The notes: a model not told the origin generated them from the letters alone. Shown: positions 1 through 7,582, counted from the stretch's first letter. The stretch: 27,146 nucleotides of DNA from CAMENZ01 sp041854955 (GCA_041854955.1 JBHADF010000013.1:1-27146); one strand, 5' to 3'. Made by a program: numbers and translations.

Positions 1-2
1 AA

Positions 3-95
3 CAACTCATAACGGAGTTTGCCCCGACCATGCTCCTGGTAGAACATGACAGTGTTTTTCGAGATACTGTGGCAAGTAAAATTGTGAATATCTAA
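3..95 (+). CDS. ABC-F ATPase, C-terminal end only (partial)
   Basis: Only the last 30 codons lie in the window, entering from the left edge. The end of the reading frame carries TMLLVEHDSVF, the H-loop (switch) region of the second nucleotide-binding domain of ABC-F proteins, followed by VASKIVNI and a TAA stop. ABC-F proteins are soluble paired ATPases that bind the ribosome; many on mobile elements displace ribosome-targeting antibiotics. The EFAPTMLLVEHD wording resembles the Lsa/Vga/CplR-like resistance branch more than housekeeping EttA types, but 30 residues cannot decide this. It converges on a hairpin terminator 80 bp downstream. Confidence is good for the family and low for a resistance role. 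Confidence 0.72.
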   Translation, partial: QLITEFAPTMLLVEHDSVFRDTVASKIVNI

Positions 96-176
96 ATTAA
101 AATAATTGTATGGGTTAATTCCAGTTTTACAGAGACTCAAATTTCAGTTTGTCGGATTTACTCTAAAATTAGCAAA

Positions 177-208
177 GACCGCTTACGTCGTGTAGGCGGT
201 CTCTTTTT
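177..208 (+). terminator. Rho-independent terminator after the ABC-F gene
   Basis: GACCGC at 177-182 pairs with GCGGTC at 196-201, and the stem can be extended by one A-T pair. It is followed on the + strand by TCTTTTT. It lies between the ABC-F stop codon and the convergent gene ending at 213. On the minus strand it is followed only by a short TTTG run, so it may work weakly for the convergent operon as well. Confidence 0.8.
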
Positions 209-212
209 GTGT

Positions 213-392
213 TTAGAAATATTTGATTTTGACCTTTCTTTTCTTGGCTGAAAGCACCTTGCAGAGAACATCGTCAACTCCGTCGGTGTATCTGCCTTGT
301 GAAATCAGACTGTTCTTTAAGCGGATAAGTGTTTGTATTACTCTGCTATATTCGTCATCATTAAGATAGATATGGAACTTTTCTTCTCTCAC
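213..392 (-). CDS. Small conserved mobile-element protein, 59 aa
   Basis: Short charged protein beginning VREEKFHIYLNDDEY and ending in a basic tail with AKKRKVKIKYF. I recognise the type from conjugative-element cargo of Firmicutes, where it is a hypothetical protein, and I cannot assign a function. An ATG at 407 would give 64 residues, but the GTG at 392 is better supported. GGAGG lies 8 bases upstream of that GTG, and the GTG overlaps the TGA stop of the zinc-ribbon gene as GTGA, the classic four-base arrangement for coupled translation. The two proteins are therefore probably made in a fixed ratio. The basic C-terminus would suit nucleic-acid contact, which is inference only. Confidence 0.72.
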   Translation of the reverse strand: MREEKFHIYLNDDEYSRVIQTLIRLKNSLISQGRYTDGVDDVLCKVLSAKKRKVKIKYF

Positions 393-1780
393 AGTCGCTT
401 CCTCCATTCATTGAATTTTGCTCTGATTACCGAAACATCTGCTTCGACATCAGAATAAATAAAGATATGTACGCTTTTGAAAACTGCTTTTACTCTATCG
501 GCATACTCCGCTTCCGTTTCGGTTGTCTTAAAAGGGAGTTTTACAAGTTTTATATTTCGCTGCTTGCATAGATGGCTTTTGAGAACCTCCATATGTTCTG
601 AGCCGTTCGTAAATTCTATCGCCAGCTTTTCTGACGGAATGTAGGTTTCAAGTGGTATTCCTAATAGTTTATCTGAACCGAGCTGTACCTTTAATCCTTT
701 TTGATTGGCGTAATAGGCGACCGCCAAGCCGGGGAATACGGAGCGATATTCTTTTTCGCACACAGTGCATTTTTCTCCGATAATTGTTCTATCGCTGATT
801 TTTGCTTTCCAAGAGTGTCCCAGTGAACATTTCCACCACACACTTTTCATCGACCTTCTTGACACTTGTGTCGGGAGCAGAGAGTTTTTTTCGTAATCCC
901 ATTCAGCAAGCAGTTTCCTGTCCGTTGTGGCTAAATCATTGTATCCTGCAAGAACCGCCCTGTCCGCACAAACCGGGCATACTGTTCCTTTTACACGAGC
1001 ATTGATAACGGACTTCCACTCATTGCCACAGGTCTTACACTTCCACCAAACATTGTGTCTTGATTTTGCGTTTACCTCATCAGGCATTAGGGGATAATTT
1101 CTTTCTGACCACTCAGCCGCAAGGTCAGGGTGCGTAGTCGCCAAGTCATTAAATCCTTTGAGCAATGTATATCCGCTACAATACGGACATCTGCTCCCAC
1201 CGGAACGGGTTGAAATAAGAGTGTACCACTCGTTTCCGCAATCTTTGCATTTCCACCAAGCCTTACTGTTTGCAAAGGCTGTTACCATTGTAGGCAGCAA
1301 CGGAAGATTTCTGTCAGACCATTCAGCAGCAATATCGGGATACTGTGAAGCAAGGTCATTGAATCCGGCAAGGACTTTATTATGTGAGCAGTATGGACAG
1401 CCTGTGCCGTTTACCGTTCTGCTTTTAACGCTTGTTTCCCATTCGTGTCCGTGTTTACATTTCCAAATAATCTTCTTATGAGAAGCGACAGATACCTCGG
1501 TAGGCTTTAATTTGTTCTTTTTAGACCACTCCTGAGCCAACAGGGGCTTCAATGTGGCTAAATCATTGATACCCTCTATTACTCTCGCTCCTGAGCATAT
1601 CGGGCATTTCTCGCCCTTTGAACGAGCTTTGACGCTCGTTTCCCACTCGTGTCCGCAAGCACCTTTCCACCACACTCTTTTATTTGAACCGAAGGTTATC
1701 TTATCCGGCGTTAGCGGTAAGTTCTTCTCTGACCATTCAGGAATAAGCTCCGGATGAACGCTTGCTAAACTGCCCGTCAT
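389..1780 (-). CDS. Zinc-ribbon repeat protein with nuclease-like C-terminus
   Basis: 463 residues containing five tandem zinc-ribbon units of about 70 residues (roughly 5-72, 73-141, 142-211, 212-281, 282-349). Each unit starts with (N)DLA...AEW and contains WWKC..CG.EW followed by a CP.C pair. This matches the probable zinc-ribbon family DUF4379 (PF14311). After residue 350 there is a different domain with GIPLETYIPSEKLAIEF and, 20 residues later, KLVKLPF. That resembles the fold seen in Vsr/PD-(D/E)XK-type nucleases, where an acidic pair and a lysine sit in these places, but the usual first aspartate is a glutamate here. The gene lies in accessory DNA and is coupled by GTGA overlap to the small gene downstream. 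A purine-rich ribosome site precedes the ATG. DNA binding or cleavage is inference; the zinc-ribbon call is firm. Confidence 0.8.
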   Translation of the reverse strand: MTGSLASVHPELIPEWSEKNLPLTPDKITFGSNKRVWWKGACGHEWETSVKARSKGEKCPICSGARVIEGINDLATLKPLLAQEWSKKNKLKPTEVSVASHKKIIWKCKHGHEWETSVKSRTVNGTGCPYCSHNKVLAGFNDLASQYPDIAAEWSDRNLPLLPTMVTAFANSKAWWKCKDCGNEWYTLISTRSGGSRCPYCSGYTLLKGFNDLATTHPDLAAEWSERNYPLMPDEVNAKSRHNVWWKCKTCGNEWKSVINARVKGTVCPVCADRAVLAGYNDLATTDRKLLAEWDYEKNSLLPTQVSRRSMKSVWWKCSLGHSWKAKISDRTIIGEKCTVCEKEYRSVFPGLAVAYYANQKGLKVQLGSDKLLGIPLETYIPSEKLAIEFTNGSEHMEVLKSHLCKQRNIKLVKLPFKTTETEAEYADRVKAVFKSVHIFIYSDVEADVSVIRAKFNEWRKRL

Positions 1781-1861
1781 AGTACAACCACCCCTTCCTT
1801 TGTGATTATCCCAATTATATTGAGAAAATCGGGATTGGTGTAGTTTGCGAATAATAAGAAA

Positions 1862-1890
1862 GACCTTGGGAGAAAATATCTCTCAAGGTC
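1862..1890 (-). terminator. Terminator after the PAP2 gene
   Basis: A 12-bp stem with one G-U pair joins 1862-1873 and 1879-1890 around a five-base loop, 25 bp past the PAP2 stop codon. On the minus strand it is followed by TTTCTTATTATT, which suits termination of leftward transcription. Confidence 0.72.
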
Positions 1891-1915
1891 AATAAGTGAT
1901 TCCTCAGTTAGAATT

Positions 1916-2581
1916 TTATCTTTCCTGTCGGGCAATAAGAGTGGTTACACTATAATAAATCATCACTAAACCCGCACTTAAAATTGCCCCGCCAATAATA
2001 TCAGTAATCCAATGAACACCGGATATCAACCTGCCAATTACCATAAAAGCAGTAAATGCAATTAAAGCAAAGGCAAATGCTCTTTTCATTTTTGTATTTC
2101 TAATTCTACTGTTTAGCTGCATAACAGCTGTCGGCATAACACACATAACAAGCAAGGTTGTCGATGATGGATACGAAGCTTCAAGAAAACCGTTAATCAA
2201 TACCGGGCGGTAATTGACAACATAAAATTCAAAAAACAAATATGCCGCCATTACAACAATATAGAATGCTCCCAACACCAAAATACTGGAATCGACCTTG
2301 AATAAGCTTTTTCTTTTAATAAGCTGTATAAGTCCAAGCAACGCAAATCCCAAAATAAAGCAAAGCGGTATCAGTCCTAACCAGTCCGTAACGGTATATA
2401 TTGCCATATGCACACCTGTCAGGCTGTGGATAAAGCCGTTCAAGGTTGCAAATCCAACAGAAGAGTTTTGTGGCCCGATGGGCTGAACATCAATAAGGCT
2501 TATTGCCACTGTCCACAAAATAAATAACACTACCATTGCTATTCCTGAAAGCAATACTTTTTGACTTTTTTCTTTTTTCAT
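1916..2581 (-). CDS. PAP2-family membrane protein (phosphatase-like)
   Basis: 221 residues and about six hydrophobic segments, consistent with a polytopic membrane protein of the PAP2 lipid phosphatase superfamily. The third family motif is clear near the end: GRLISGVHWITDIIGG, with the histidine and aspartate in place. The first motif retains YRP, but the usual upstream lysine position is glutamate. The second motif, normally PSGH, reads PSST, so the histidine that acts as general acid is missing. This variant may be a natural subfamily or may lack classic phosphatase activity. The start chosen is the ATG at 2581 because AAAGGA sits 9 bases upstream; the in-frame TTG at 2590 touches that site directly. 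It follows the XRE regulator gene by 108 bp in the same direction, so one may control the other. Confidence 0.8.
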   Translation of the reverse strand: MKKEKSQKVLLSGIAMVVLFILWTVAISLIDVQPIGPQNSSVGFATLNGFIHSLTGVHMAIYTVTDWLGLIPLCFILGFALLGLIQLIKRKSLFKVDSSILVLGAFYIVVMAAYLFFEFYVVNYRPVLINGFLEASYPSSTTLLVMCVMPTAVMQLNSRIRNTKMKRAFAFALIAFTAFMVIGRLISGVHWITDIIGGAILSAGLVMIYYSVTTLIARQER

Positions 2582-2689
2582 TTTTATCAATCCTTTGCCA
2601 TAATTATTTGGCTTTCGCCTGTTTACAATATAGGTGGAATGAATAAAAATGAAAAGAATTTCACCGTCACATTGGCGACACGCTTCGTA

Positions 2690-3295
2690 TCATCGCCATT
2701 TTATCAGCATCAGAGACTTTATCGCCAAGAAAACAAAAGTGAAAAAGGCTGCATAAGGTTGAAGTGTTATCATAAATTCTATTGTAGCAACTGTGCTTAA
2801 CACAATGGATATTTGATGTTTGTGTTTCAACCAAAACACTGCTTCATAATTTTGTAGAGCGAGAAGCAAAACACCTGTAAGTACAATTCCAAATACAATA
2901 ATTAAATACGGTATTTTGATATACTGCGGGGTACCTGTCAGCGAAAGTAAAGATACCTCTTTTATAATCTCATCACCCTTTTGTCCAAAGAAAGGCAGAA
3001 ACAGAAACATAATCAAACTGCAATCGAGTAAACCAAACACTAAGTCTCTTGTATGTTTTTCCTTTTGCTTATTATCCTCGTCAGCAATTTTAAGTATTTC
3101 TTCACCGGACAATAACTCATCTATTGACACTGAAAAAAACTTTGAAATTGCTTTTAATGACTCGATATTGGGAACTCCTCTGCCGGATTCCCACTTAGAA
3201 ATTGCAGTGCGAGACACAAATAACGCTTCCGCAAGTTCTTCCTGCGTGAGTCCTTTTTCTTTCCTCAACTCTTGTAATTTTTCACTTAATTCCAT
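2690..3295 (-). CDS. XRE-family regulator with C-terminal membrane segments
   Basis: 201 residues. Residues about 2-60 form an XRE/Cro helix-turn-helix domain: LRKEKGLTQEELAEAL, then VSRTAISKWESGRGVPN. A charged linker of about 20 residues leads to four hydrophobic stretches (around 83-102, 125-147, 158-176 and 180-198), so the DNA-binding domain is tethered to the cytoplasmic face of the membrane. Such regulators are common in Firmicutes accessory DNA, and neighbouring membrane-protein genes are often the target. The start at 3295 is favoured because AAAAGGA lies 9 bases upstream; the ATG three codons earlier overlaps that site. A short inverted repeat (3319-3332) just upstream may be an autoregulatory operator. 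Confidence 0.85.
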   Translation of the reverse strand: MELSEKLQELRKEKGLTQEELAEALFVSRTAISKWESGRGVPNIESLKAISKFFSVSIDELLSGEEILKIADEDNKQKEKHTRDLVFGLLDCSLIMFLFLPFFGQKGDEIIKEVSLLSLTGTPQYIKIPYLIIVFGIVLTGVLLLALQNYEAVFWLKHKHQISIVLSTVATIEFMITLQPYAAFFTFVFLAIKSLMLIKWR

Positions 3296-3318
3296 AATAA
3301 ACATTCCTTTTGCACTCA

Positions 3319-3332
3319 GATACGAATGTATC
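3319..3332. promoter_or_regulatory. Candidate XRE operator
   Basis: GATAC-gaat-GTATC is a 5-bp inverted repeat with a 4-base centre, 24 bp upstream of the XRE start codon. The position and palindromic shape suit autoregulation by a dimeric helix-turn-helix protein. The arms are short and this is the only copy I noticed, so the call is tentative. Confidence 0.35.
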
Positions 3333-3343
3333 CTTTATTAGAA

Positions 3344-3372
3344 ATGGGCAATCCCACTATGGGACTGCCCAT
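3344..3372 (-). terminator. Hairpin, likely terminator of leftward transcription
   Basis: ATGGGCA-A-TCCCA at 3344-3356 pairs with TGGGA-C-TGCCCAT at 3360-3372 around a 3-base loop, with a single mismatch. On the minus strand it is followed by TTTCTAATAAA, a modest T tract. It could end the lysS operon, whose stop is 130 bp upstream, or a lost gene of the inserted element. It also insulates the XRE gene. Confidence 0.6.
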
Positions 3373-3502
3373 TCATTCCGTAAATTATGCGATTTTTTAG
3401 TCTCTGCACCGTTTTTAGCACCGATTGGTGTAAATTTGGTGTAAAGAGGTAAATTTATTCGGTTTGGAAAGTCCCGAAACCCGCATAAATACTGGGGTTT
3501 TC
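3373..3502. other. Junction between accessory DNA and the lysS 3' end
   Basis: There is no intact gene here. The stretch holds a tandem repeat of TTGGTGTAAA at 3425-3434 and 3436-3445 (11-bp period), and AAACCC/GGGTTT arms about 12 bases apart directly beside the lysS stop. One minus-strand frame stays open across the stretch, containing YTKFTPIGAKNGAE and ending at a TAG inside the 3344-3372 hairpin. It could be the tail of a lost integrase gene, but I cannot confirm this. The position between cargo-type genes and a conserved housekeeping gene fits an integration boundary. Confidence 0.35.
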
Positions 3503-5053
3503 TTACTTGTCGTTCGGTAAGGACTTCATTGTCGGGAACAATATTATATCCCTGATGCTGGGGGCGTCGGTTATGAGCATGATTACTCTGTCGATTCCCA
3601 CGCCTAAGCCGCCTGTAGGAGGAAGTCCTACTTCCAGGGCGTTTACGAAGTCCATATCCATGGGATGAGCTTCATCGTCTTCGCCGGAATCAAGCTGGGC
3701 CTGCTGCTCGGCGAATCTCTCGAACTGGTCTATGGGGTCGTTGAGCTCGGAGAAGGCGTTGGCGATTTCCCAACCGTTGATATATGCTTCGAAACGGCGG
3801 GTAATACGGGGGTCTTCCGGGTCTCTCTTGGAAAGGGGTGAAATTTCAACGGGATGTCCCACTACGAAAACGGGGCCGTCCAAATATCCGGGCACATCTT
3901 CGCAGTATTCTTCGAACATTTCTGCGATGAGCTTTCCTCTGGACATCTTGTTGGCTTCGGCAGCGTCCATTCCATACTTGATGCAGGCTTCTCTGGCCTC
4001 TTCATCTGTATCTATCTTTGCAAAATCCACTCCGGTGATTTCCTTTACAGCGTCAGCCATATTCAGTCTTCTCCAAGGTGGAGTAACGTCGAATTCCTTG
4101 CCCTGATAGGTGAGAATAGGAGTTCCGTTGGTAGCCATGGCAGCCTTGTAAACCAGCTGCTCCGTAACTTCCATAGTGTCATCCATATCGCCGTAGGCCA
4201 TGTAGCATTCCATGGAAGTGAATTCGGGATTGTGGTTTCTGTCCATACCTTCGTTACGGAACATCTTGCCCATCTCGTATACTCTGTCGAGACCTCCCAC
4301 GATGAGTCTCTTCAAATAGAGCTCATTGGAAATTCTCAGCTTCATGTCTATATCCAAGGTATTATGGTGAGTGGTGAAGGGTCTGGCGTTGGCACCGCCG
4401 GCGATGGTGGTCAATATAGGTGTATCAACCTCCAAATATCCGTAGTCCTCCTCCAGAACTCGCTTAATCTCATGGATAATGGACGCTCTCTTATAGAACA
4501 TTTCCCTTACCTTAGGGTTCATTATGAGGTCAACATATCTCTGTCTATAGCGCTGGTCCTGATCCTTCAGTCCCTGCCACTTGTTAGGCAATACCTGCAG
4601 TGATTTGGACAGCAAAACAACCTTTTCCGCCTTTATAGAAACCTCTCCCGTTCTGGTTTTGAAAACCACGCCCTCTACGCCGATAATATCGCCGATGTCG
4701 TAGGTCTTAAACCAGTTGTATTCCTCTTCGCCCAGGGCATCCTTAGCCACGAAGCACTGGATTCTGCCCTGCTTATCCTGAATATCGATGAAGGATGCTT
4801 TTCCCATATGGCGAAATGCCATGATTCTGCCCGCACAGGAAATTTCCTGCTCTTCCATAGCCTCAAAGTTGCCCTTGATGTCCTCGCTGTGAGCCGTCAC
4901 CTTCCAATTTTCATGGATAAAGGGGTTCCTGCCGGCCTCTTGGAGAGCCTTCAGCTTTTCCCTTCTTATGAGCCTTTGCTCCGTAAGTTGTTCTTCCGTA
5001 ATTTCTTCTGTCAGGTCTTCCGCTTCCGGATTGATTCTGTTTTCTTCACTCAT
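3503..5053 (-). CDS. lysS: Lysyl-tRNA synthetase, class II
   Basis: 516 residues, close to the usual length of about 490-510. The enzyme activates lysine with ATP and charges tRNA-Lys in the cytoplasm. Residues about 75-150 form the OB-fold anticodon-binding domain (GRIMAFRHMGKASFIDIQD). The class II catalytic core follows, with motif 2 at FRNEGMDRNHNPEFT and motif 3 at GGLGVGIDRVIMLIT near the C-terminus. An acidic N-terminal extension of about 25 residues precedes LIRREKL. The ATG at 5053 has AGAGGA upstream. It is the last gene of a leftward operon, 39 bp after greA, a pairing common in Firmicutes. Its 3' end marks the boundary with the accessory region. Confidence 0.97.
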   Translation of the reverse strand: MSEENRINPEAEDLTEEITEEQLTEQRLIRREKLKALQEAGRNPFIHENWKVTAHSEDIKGNFEAMEEQEISCAGRIMAFRHMGKASFIDIQDKQGRIQCFVAKDALGEEEYNWFKTYDIGDIIGVEGVVFKTRTGEVSIKAEKVVLLSKSLQVLPNKWQGLKDQDQRYRQRYVDLIMNPKVREMFYKRASIIHEIKRVLEEDYGYLEVDTPILTTIAGGANARPFTTHHNTLDIDMKLRISNELYLKRLIVGGLDRVYEMGKMFRNEGMDRNHNPEFTSMECYMAYGDMDDTMEVTEQLVYKAAMATNGTPILTYQGKEFDVTPPWRRLNMADAVKEITGVDFAKIDTDEEAREACIKYGMDAAEANKMSRGKLIAEMFEEYCEDVPGYLDGPVFVVGHPVEISPLSKRDPEDPRITRRFEAYINGWEIANAFSELNDPIDQFERFAEQQAQLDSGEDDEAHPMDMDFVNALEVGLPPTGGLGVGIDRVIMLITDAPSIRDIILFPTMKSLPNDK

Positions 5054-5092
5054 TTCTCTTTCCTCTTAGATTTTATCCTTTTAATTGTATCT

Positions 5093-5566
5093 CTATCTCG
5101 TAATATCTACTACCTGATATCTTAAAACGCCGTCGGGGGCTGATATCTCTGCGATTTCTTCCCTCTGCTTGCCCAGCAGGTTCTGTCCTACCAGGGATTC
5201 ATTGGATATTTTCCCTGCGAAGGGATCCGCTTCCGTAGTTCCCACGATGGTGTATTCGGAAATCTCTCCCGAATCCATATTCTTTATTTTAACCTTGGAG
5301 CCTACACCTACGAAATCGTTGGACATATCGTCTTCGTTGATGATCTTTGCACTCTTGATCATCTTTTCAAGCTTGAAAATACGATCTTCCAGCTCTGCCT
5401 GTTCGTCCTTTGCGGCATCGTACTCTGCATTCTCGGAAAGGTCTCCGTAGGAAATGGCTTCCTTAAGTCTTTCGGAAACCTCTTTTCTCCTTACGGAAGT
5501 CAATCTTTCGTGTTCTTCTACGATTTTGTCATACCCTTCTTGGGTTAAAATATATTCTTCAGCCAT
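5093..5566 (-). CDS. greA: Transcription elongation factor GreA
   Basis: 157 residues, the standard GreA length. It enters the RNA polymerase secondary channel and stimulates cleavage of backtracked RNA. The N-terminal coiled coil (about 1-75) carries the conserved GDLSENAEYDAAKDEQ, whose acidic residues at the hairpin tip coordinate the catalytic magnesium ion. The C-terminal FKBP-like domain includes GEISEYTIVGTTEADP and ISNESLVGQNLLGK. GGAGG lies 9 bases before the ATG. It sits 19 bp after the ornithine racemase gene and 39 bp before lysS, so the three are co-transcribed. Confidence 0.96.
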   Translation of the reverse strand: MAEEYILTQEGYDKIVEEHERLTSVRRKEVSERLKEAISYGDLSENAEYDAAKDEQAELEDRIFKLEKMIKSAKIINEDDMSNDFVGVGSKVKIKNMDSGEISEYTIVGTTEADPFAGKISNESLVGQNLLGKQREEIAEISAPDGVLRYQVVDITR

Positions 5567-5585
5567 TTATGTTTTCCTCCAATTT

Positions 5586-6674
5586 TCACACATAAACTAA
5601 ATTTACATTTTTGCAATTAGTCAAATATACCATAGTGGCATAGCAGACGTCAAATTCCATGATGTCTCCCACCTTATAGTCTCTTTCCGCATCCTCCACA
5701 TCCATGATGGTATGGTCCGAAGATGCTCCTAAAACCTCCACGCCCTTTTCAAGGGGTAAAAGCTCGGAGCAGTCACCGTAATCCACCTTACCCATGGCCA
5801 GCAAAGCACGTTTTCTAATACCTCTGTCCGTGTACTCGGGTCTGTGTCCGAAGGCATCTATGCCTATTTCTCCCACGGGATGGGAAGGCTTGTCCTTCAC
5901 CTCTATGACCTCGGCCTTAAGCCTGAAAACGTCTCTGTGCAGTGATGACATATCATAGCCGAAGAACTCTGCCAAGTCTCTGGCCAGCAAAATCCCTTCA
6001 CCTATTCTCAGCAAATTGATTCTCTCCGGCAGGTTGCCGTCCCAAACCCTCATAAGGCTTGAGGTGGCTCCTCCTCCGATATATTCCAGCTCTCTGCCTA
6101 AGCGTTTTTCCACCGCTTCGGCTACTGCCACCAGCTCATCCAATTTTTCCTTGGTAGGAGCGATGGAGCCGTAGCAGCCTACATTGGTGCCCACGCCTAC
6201 CAGCTGGATATTGATCATTTTATTCTCTATATATTCGGCCACATCTGCCAATTCTTCCTTGTCCCAATAGCCTTCGCGCAAGTCTCCCAAGTCGGCCATG
6301 AGAATGACCTTATGGAGCTTTCCCTGAATTCGGGCTTCCGCATTTAAGGCCTTGAGGACCTCAAGCTCGCTGTTGAGGCTGTATTCGCAAAGTCTGATTA
6401 CATCCTCTACCTCGCTGAGCATGGGTACTCTTATGAGCATCATAGGCTTTTCTATACCTGCATTTCGAGCATCCTCAATCTGCTCCAAGCGGGAGGATGC
6501 TATGAAGGCGGCGCCGCCTAAGTCAAAGGCCTTGGCCACTTCGGGAAGGCCTGTGGCTCCCTTTATAACTCCTGCCACCTGCACTCCGCAGCTGCCGCAT
6601 CTTTCTACGATTTCAGCCACATTTTCTCTCAGGTGCTCCAGGTTTATCTCTACTCTGGGATATCTGTTTTCCAT
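5586..6674 (-). CDS. orr: Ornithine racemase-type PLP enzyme (alanine racemase fold)
   Basis: 362 residues with the alanine racemase-like TIM barrel. The start RYPRVEINLEHLRENV is typical, and the PLP lysine is the K of GVIKGATG. Further landmarks are ILMADLGDLREG, GVGTNVGCYG, GGGATSSL, LRIGEGILLARD and GEIGIDAFGHRPEYTDRGIRKRA. These agree with the ornithine racemase (Orr) of amino-acid-fermenting clostridia, which converts L- to D-ornithine for ornithine fermentation. The related YhfX-like group cannot be ruled out without alignment. An AGGGTAGG site precedes the ATG. The gene lies in an operon with deoD, a small membrane protein gene, greA and lysS; the arginine/ornithine antiporter gene 10 kb away supports an ornithine role. 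Confidence 0.83.
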   Translation of the reverse strand: MENRYPRVEINLEHLRENVAEIVERCGSCGVQVAGVIKGATGLPEVAKAFDLGGAAFIASSRLEQIEDARNAGIEKPMMLIRVPMLSEVEDVIRLCEYSLNSELEVLKALNAEARIQGKLHKVILMADLGDLREGYWDKEELADVAEYIENKMINIQLVGVGTNVGCYGSIAPTKEKLDELVAVAEAVEKRLGRELEYIGGGATSSLMRVWDGNLPERINLLRIGEGILLARDLAEFFGYDMSSLHRDVFRLKAEVIEVKDKPSHPVGEIGIDAFGHRPEYTDRGIRKRALLAMGKVDYGDCSELLPLEKGVEVLGASSDHTIMDVEDAERDYKVGDIMEFDVCYATMVYLTNCKNVNLVYV

Positions 6675-6687
6675 ATTTACCTACCCT

Positions 6688-6834
6688 CTATCTGTACCTG
6701 AAGTACAAAACGATGGCCGTAACGGCCACAACTATTACAAATTTCAGCTTAGGACTCATTCTGTCCACAGTGTCATTCAGGTCCCTCAGCCATTTATTTC
6801 TGGCCTTCTCCTTTTCCAACATTTTGACTTTCAT
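6688..6834 (-). CDS. Small single-pass membrane protein, 48 aa
   Basis: A short frame, MKVKMLEKEKARNKWL, followed by RDLNDTVDRMSPKLK and then one hydrophobic helix, FVIVVAVTAIVLYF, ending RYR. The N-terminal 30 residues are highly charged, so a positive-inside topology with a cytoplasmic N-terminal part and one membrane span is likely. Its ATG overlaps the deoD stop codon as TGATG, which strongly suggests coupled translation from deoD, and it ends 13 bp before the racemase start. I do not recognise the family. The overlap and uninterrupted operon spacing are the main reasons to regard it as real. Confidence 0.7.
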   Translation of the reverse strand: MKVKMLEKEKARNKWLRDLNDTVDRMSPKLKFVIVVAVTAIVLYFRYR

Positions 6835-7541
6835 CAGGCTATCTCCAATGCTATCTTCATCATATTAGTAAAGCTTACCTGTCTTTCCTCGGAGGTGGTA
6901 GCCTCTCCTGTGAAAGGATTGTCTGAAATGGTTACGATGGTCAGCGCCTTCTTACCTGCACGGGCAGCGTTCATATAGAGAGCGGCCGCTTCCATTTCCG
7001 TGGCCAAAACTCCCATCTTCTGCCAAAGCTCCAGACCTCTGTTGTCATCATAGAACACATCAGAGGAGAAGATATTTCCTACCAAAGGCTTTATGCCCAG
7101 GTCTTCTGCGGCCTTCACGGCTTTCTGCAGCAGCTCGAAGGAGCATATAGGCGCATAGGTTCCCGGCAGTCCGTACTGGGCCGCATAGTTGGAGTTGGTG
7201 CAGGCACCCTGGCCCAAAACCACGTCTCTAACCTTTAAATCCGGTCTCACAACTCCCGCTGTACCTACTCTTATGATGTTTTCCACTCCGTAAAAATTGA
7301 AAAGCTCATAGGAGTATATTCCCATGGAGGGCATTCCCATTCCGGAAGCCATTACAGAGACTCTCTTTCCCTTATAGGTTCCCGTATAGCCTTGAATTCC
7401 TCTTACATTGTTTACTAAAACCGCATCCTCCAAAAAGTTCTCTGCGATAAATTTTGCTCTCAAAGGATCGCCGGGCATGAGGACTGTTTCCGCAAAATCT
7501 CCCGGTTTGGCTGATATATGAGGTGTGGGTGTATTAGACAT
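6834..7541 (-). CDS. deoD: Purine-nucleoside phosphorylase, DeoD type
   Basis: 235 residues, the usual length of hexameric DeoD enzymes. It splits purine (deoxy)ribonucleosides with phosphate, giving the free base and (deoxy)ribose-1-phosphate for salvage. Clear signatures are MPGDPLRAKFIAENFL, with the phosphate-binding GDP.R, then GMGMPSMGIYSYELF, the substrate-binding ATEMEAAALYMNA, and TISDNPFTGE, which contains the proton-donor aspartate. It is the first gene of the operon running to lysS, under the promoter at 7583-7611, with GGAGG before the ATG. Its stop codon overlaps the next start. Confidence 0.95.
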   Translation of the reverse strand: MSNTPTPHISAKPGDFAETVLMPGDPLRAKFIAENFLEDAVLVNNVRGIQGYTGTYKGKRVSVMASGMGMPSMGIYSYELFNFYGVENIIRVGTAGVVRPDLKVRDVVLGQGACTNSNYAAQYGLPGTYAPICSFELLQKAVKAAEDLGIKPLVGNIFSSDVFYDDNRGLELWQKMGVLATEMEAAALYMNAARAGKKALTIVTISDNPFTGEATTSEERQVSFTNMMKIALEIA

Positions 7542-7582
7542 TTTTCTTTCCTCCCTTTATTTTCATAAAAATATATGTTAGT

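Noticed and set aside
2660..2702. TGGCGA/TCGCCA hairpin after the XRE gene as terminator
   Set aside because: Six pairs with a 14-base loop and no T tract on either side, and it overlaps the XRE stop region.
3854..4603. 249-codon plus-strand frame inside lysS
   Set aside because: Antisense shadow of a well-supported lysS coding region with no ribosome site.
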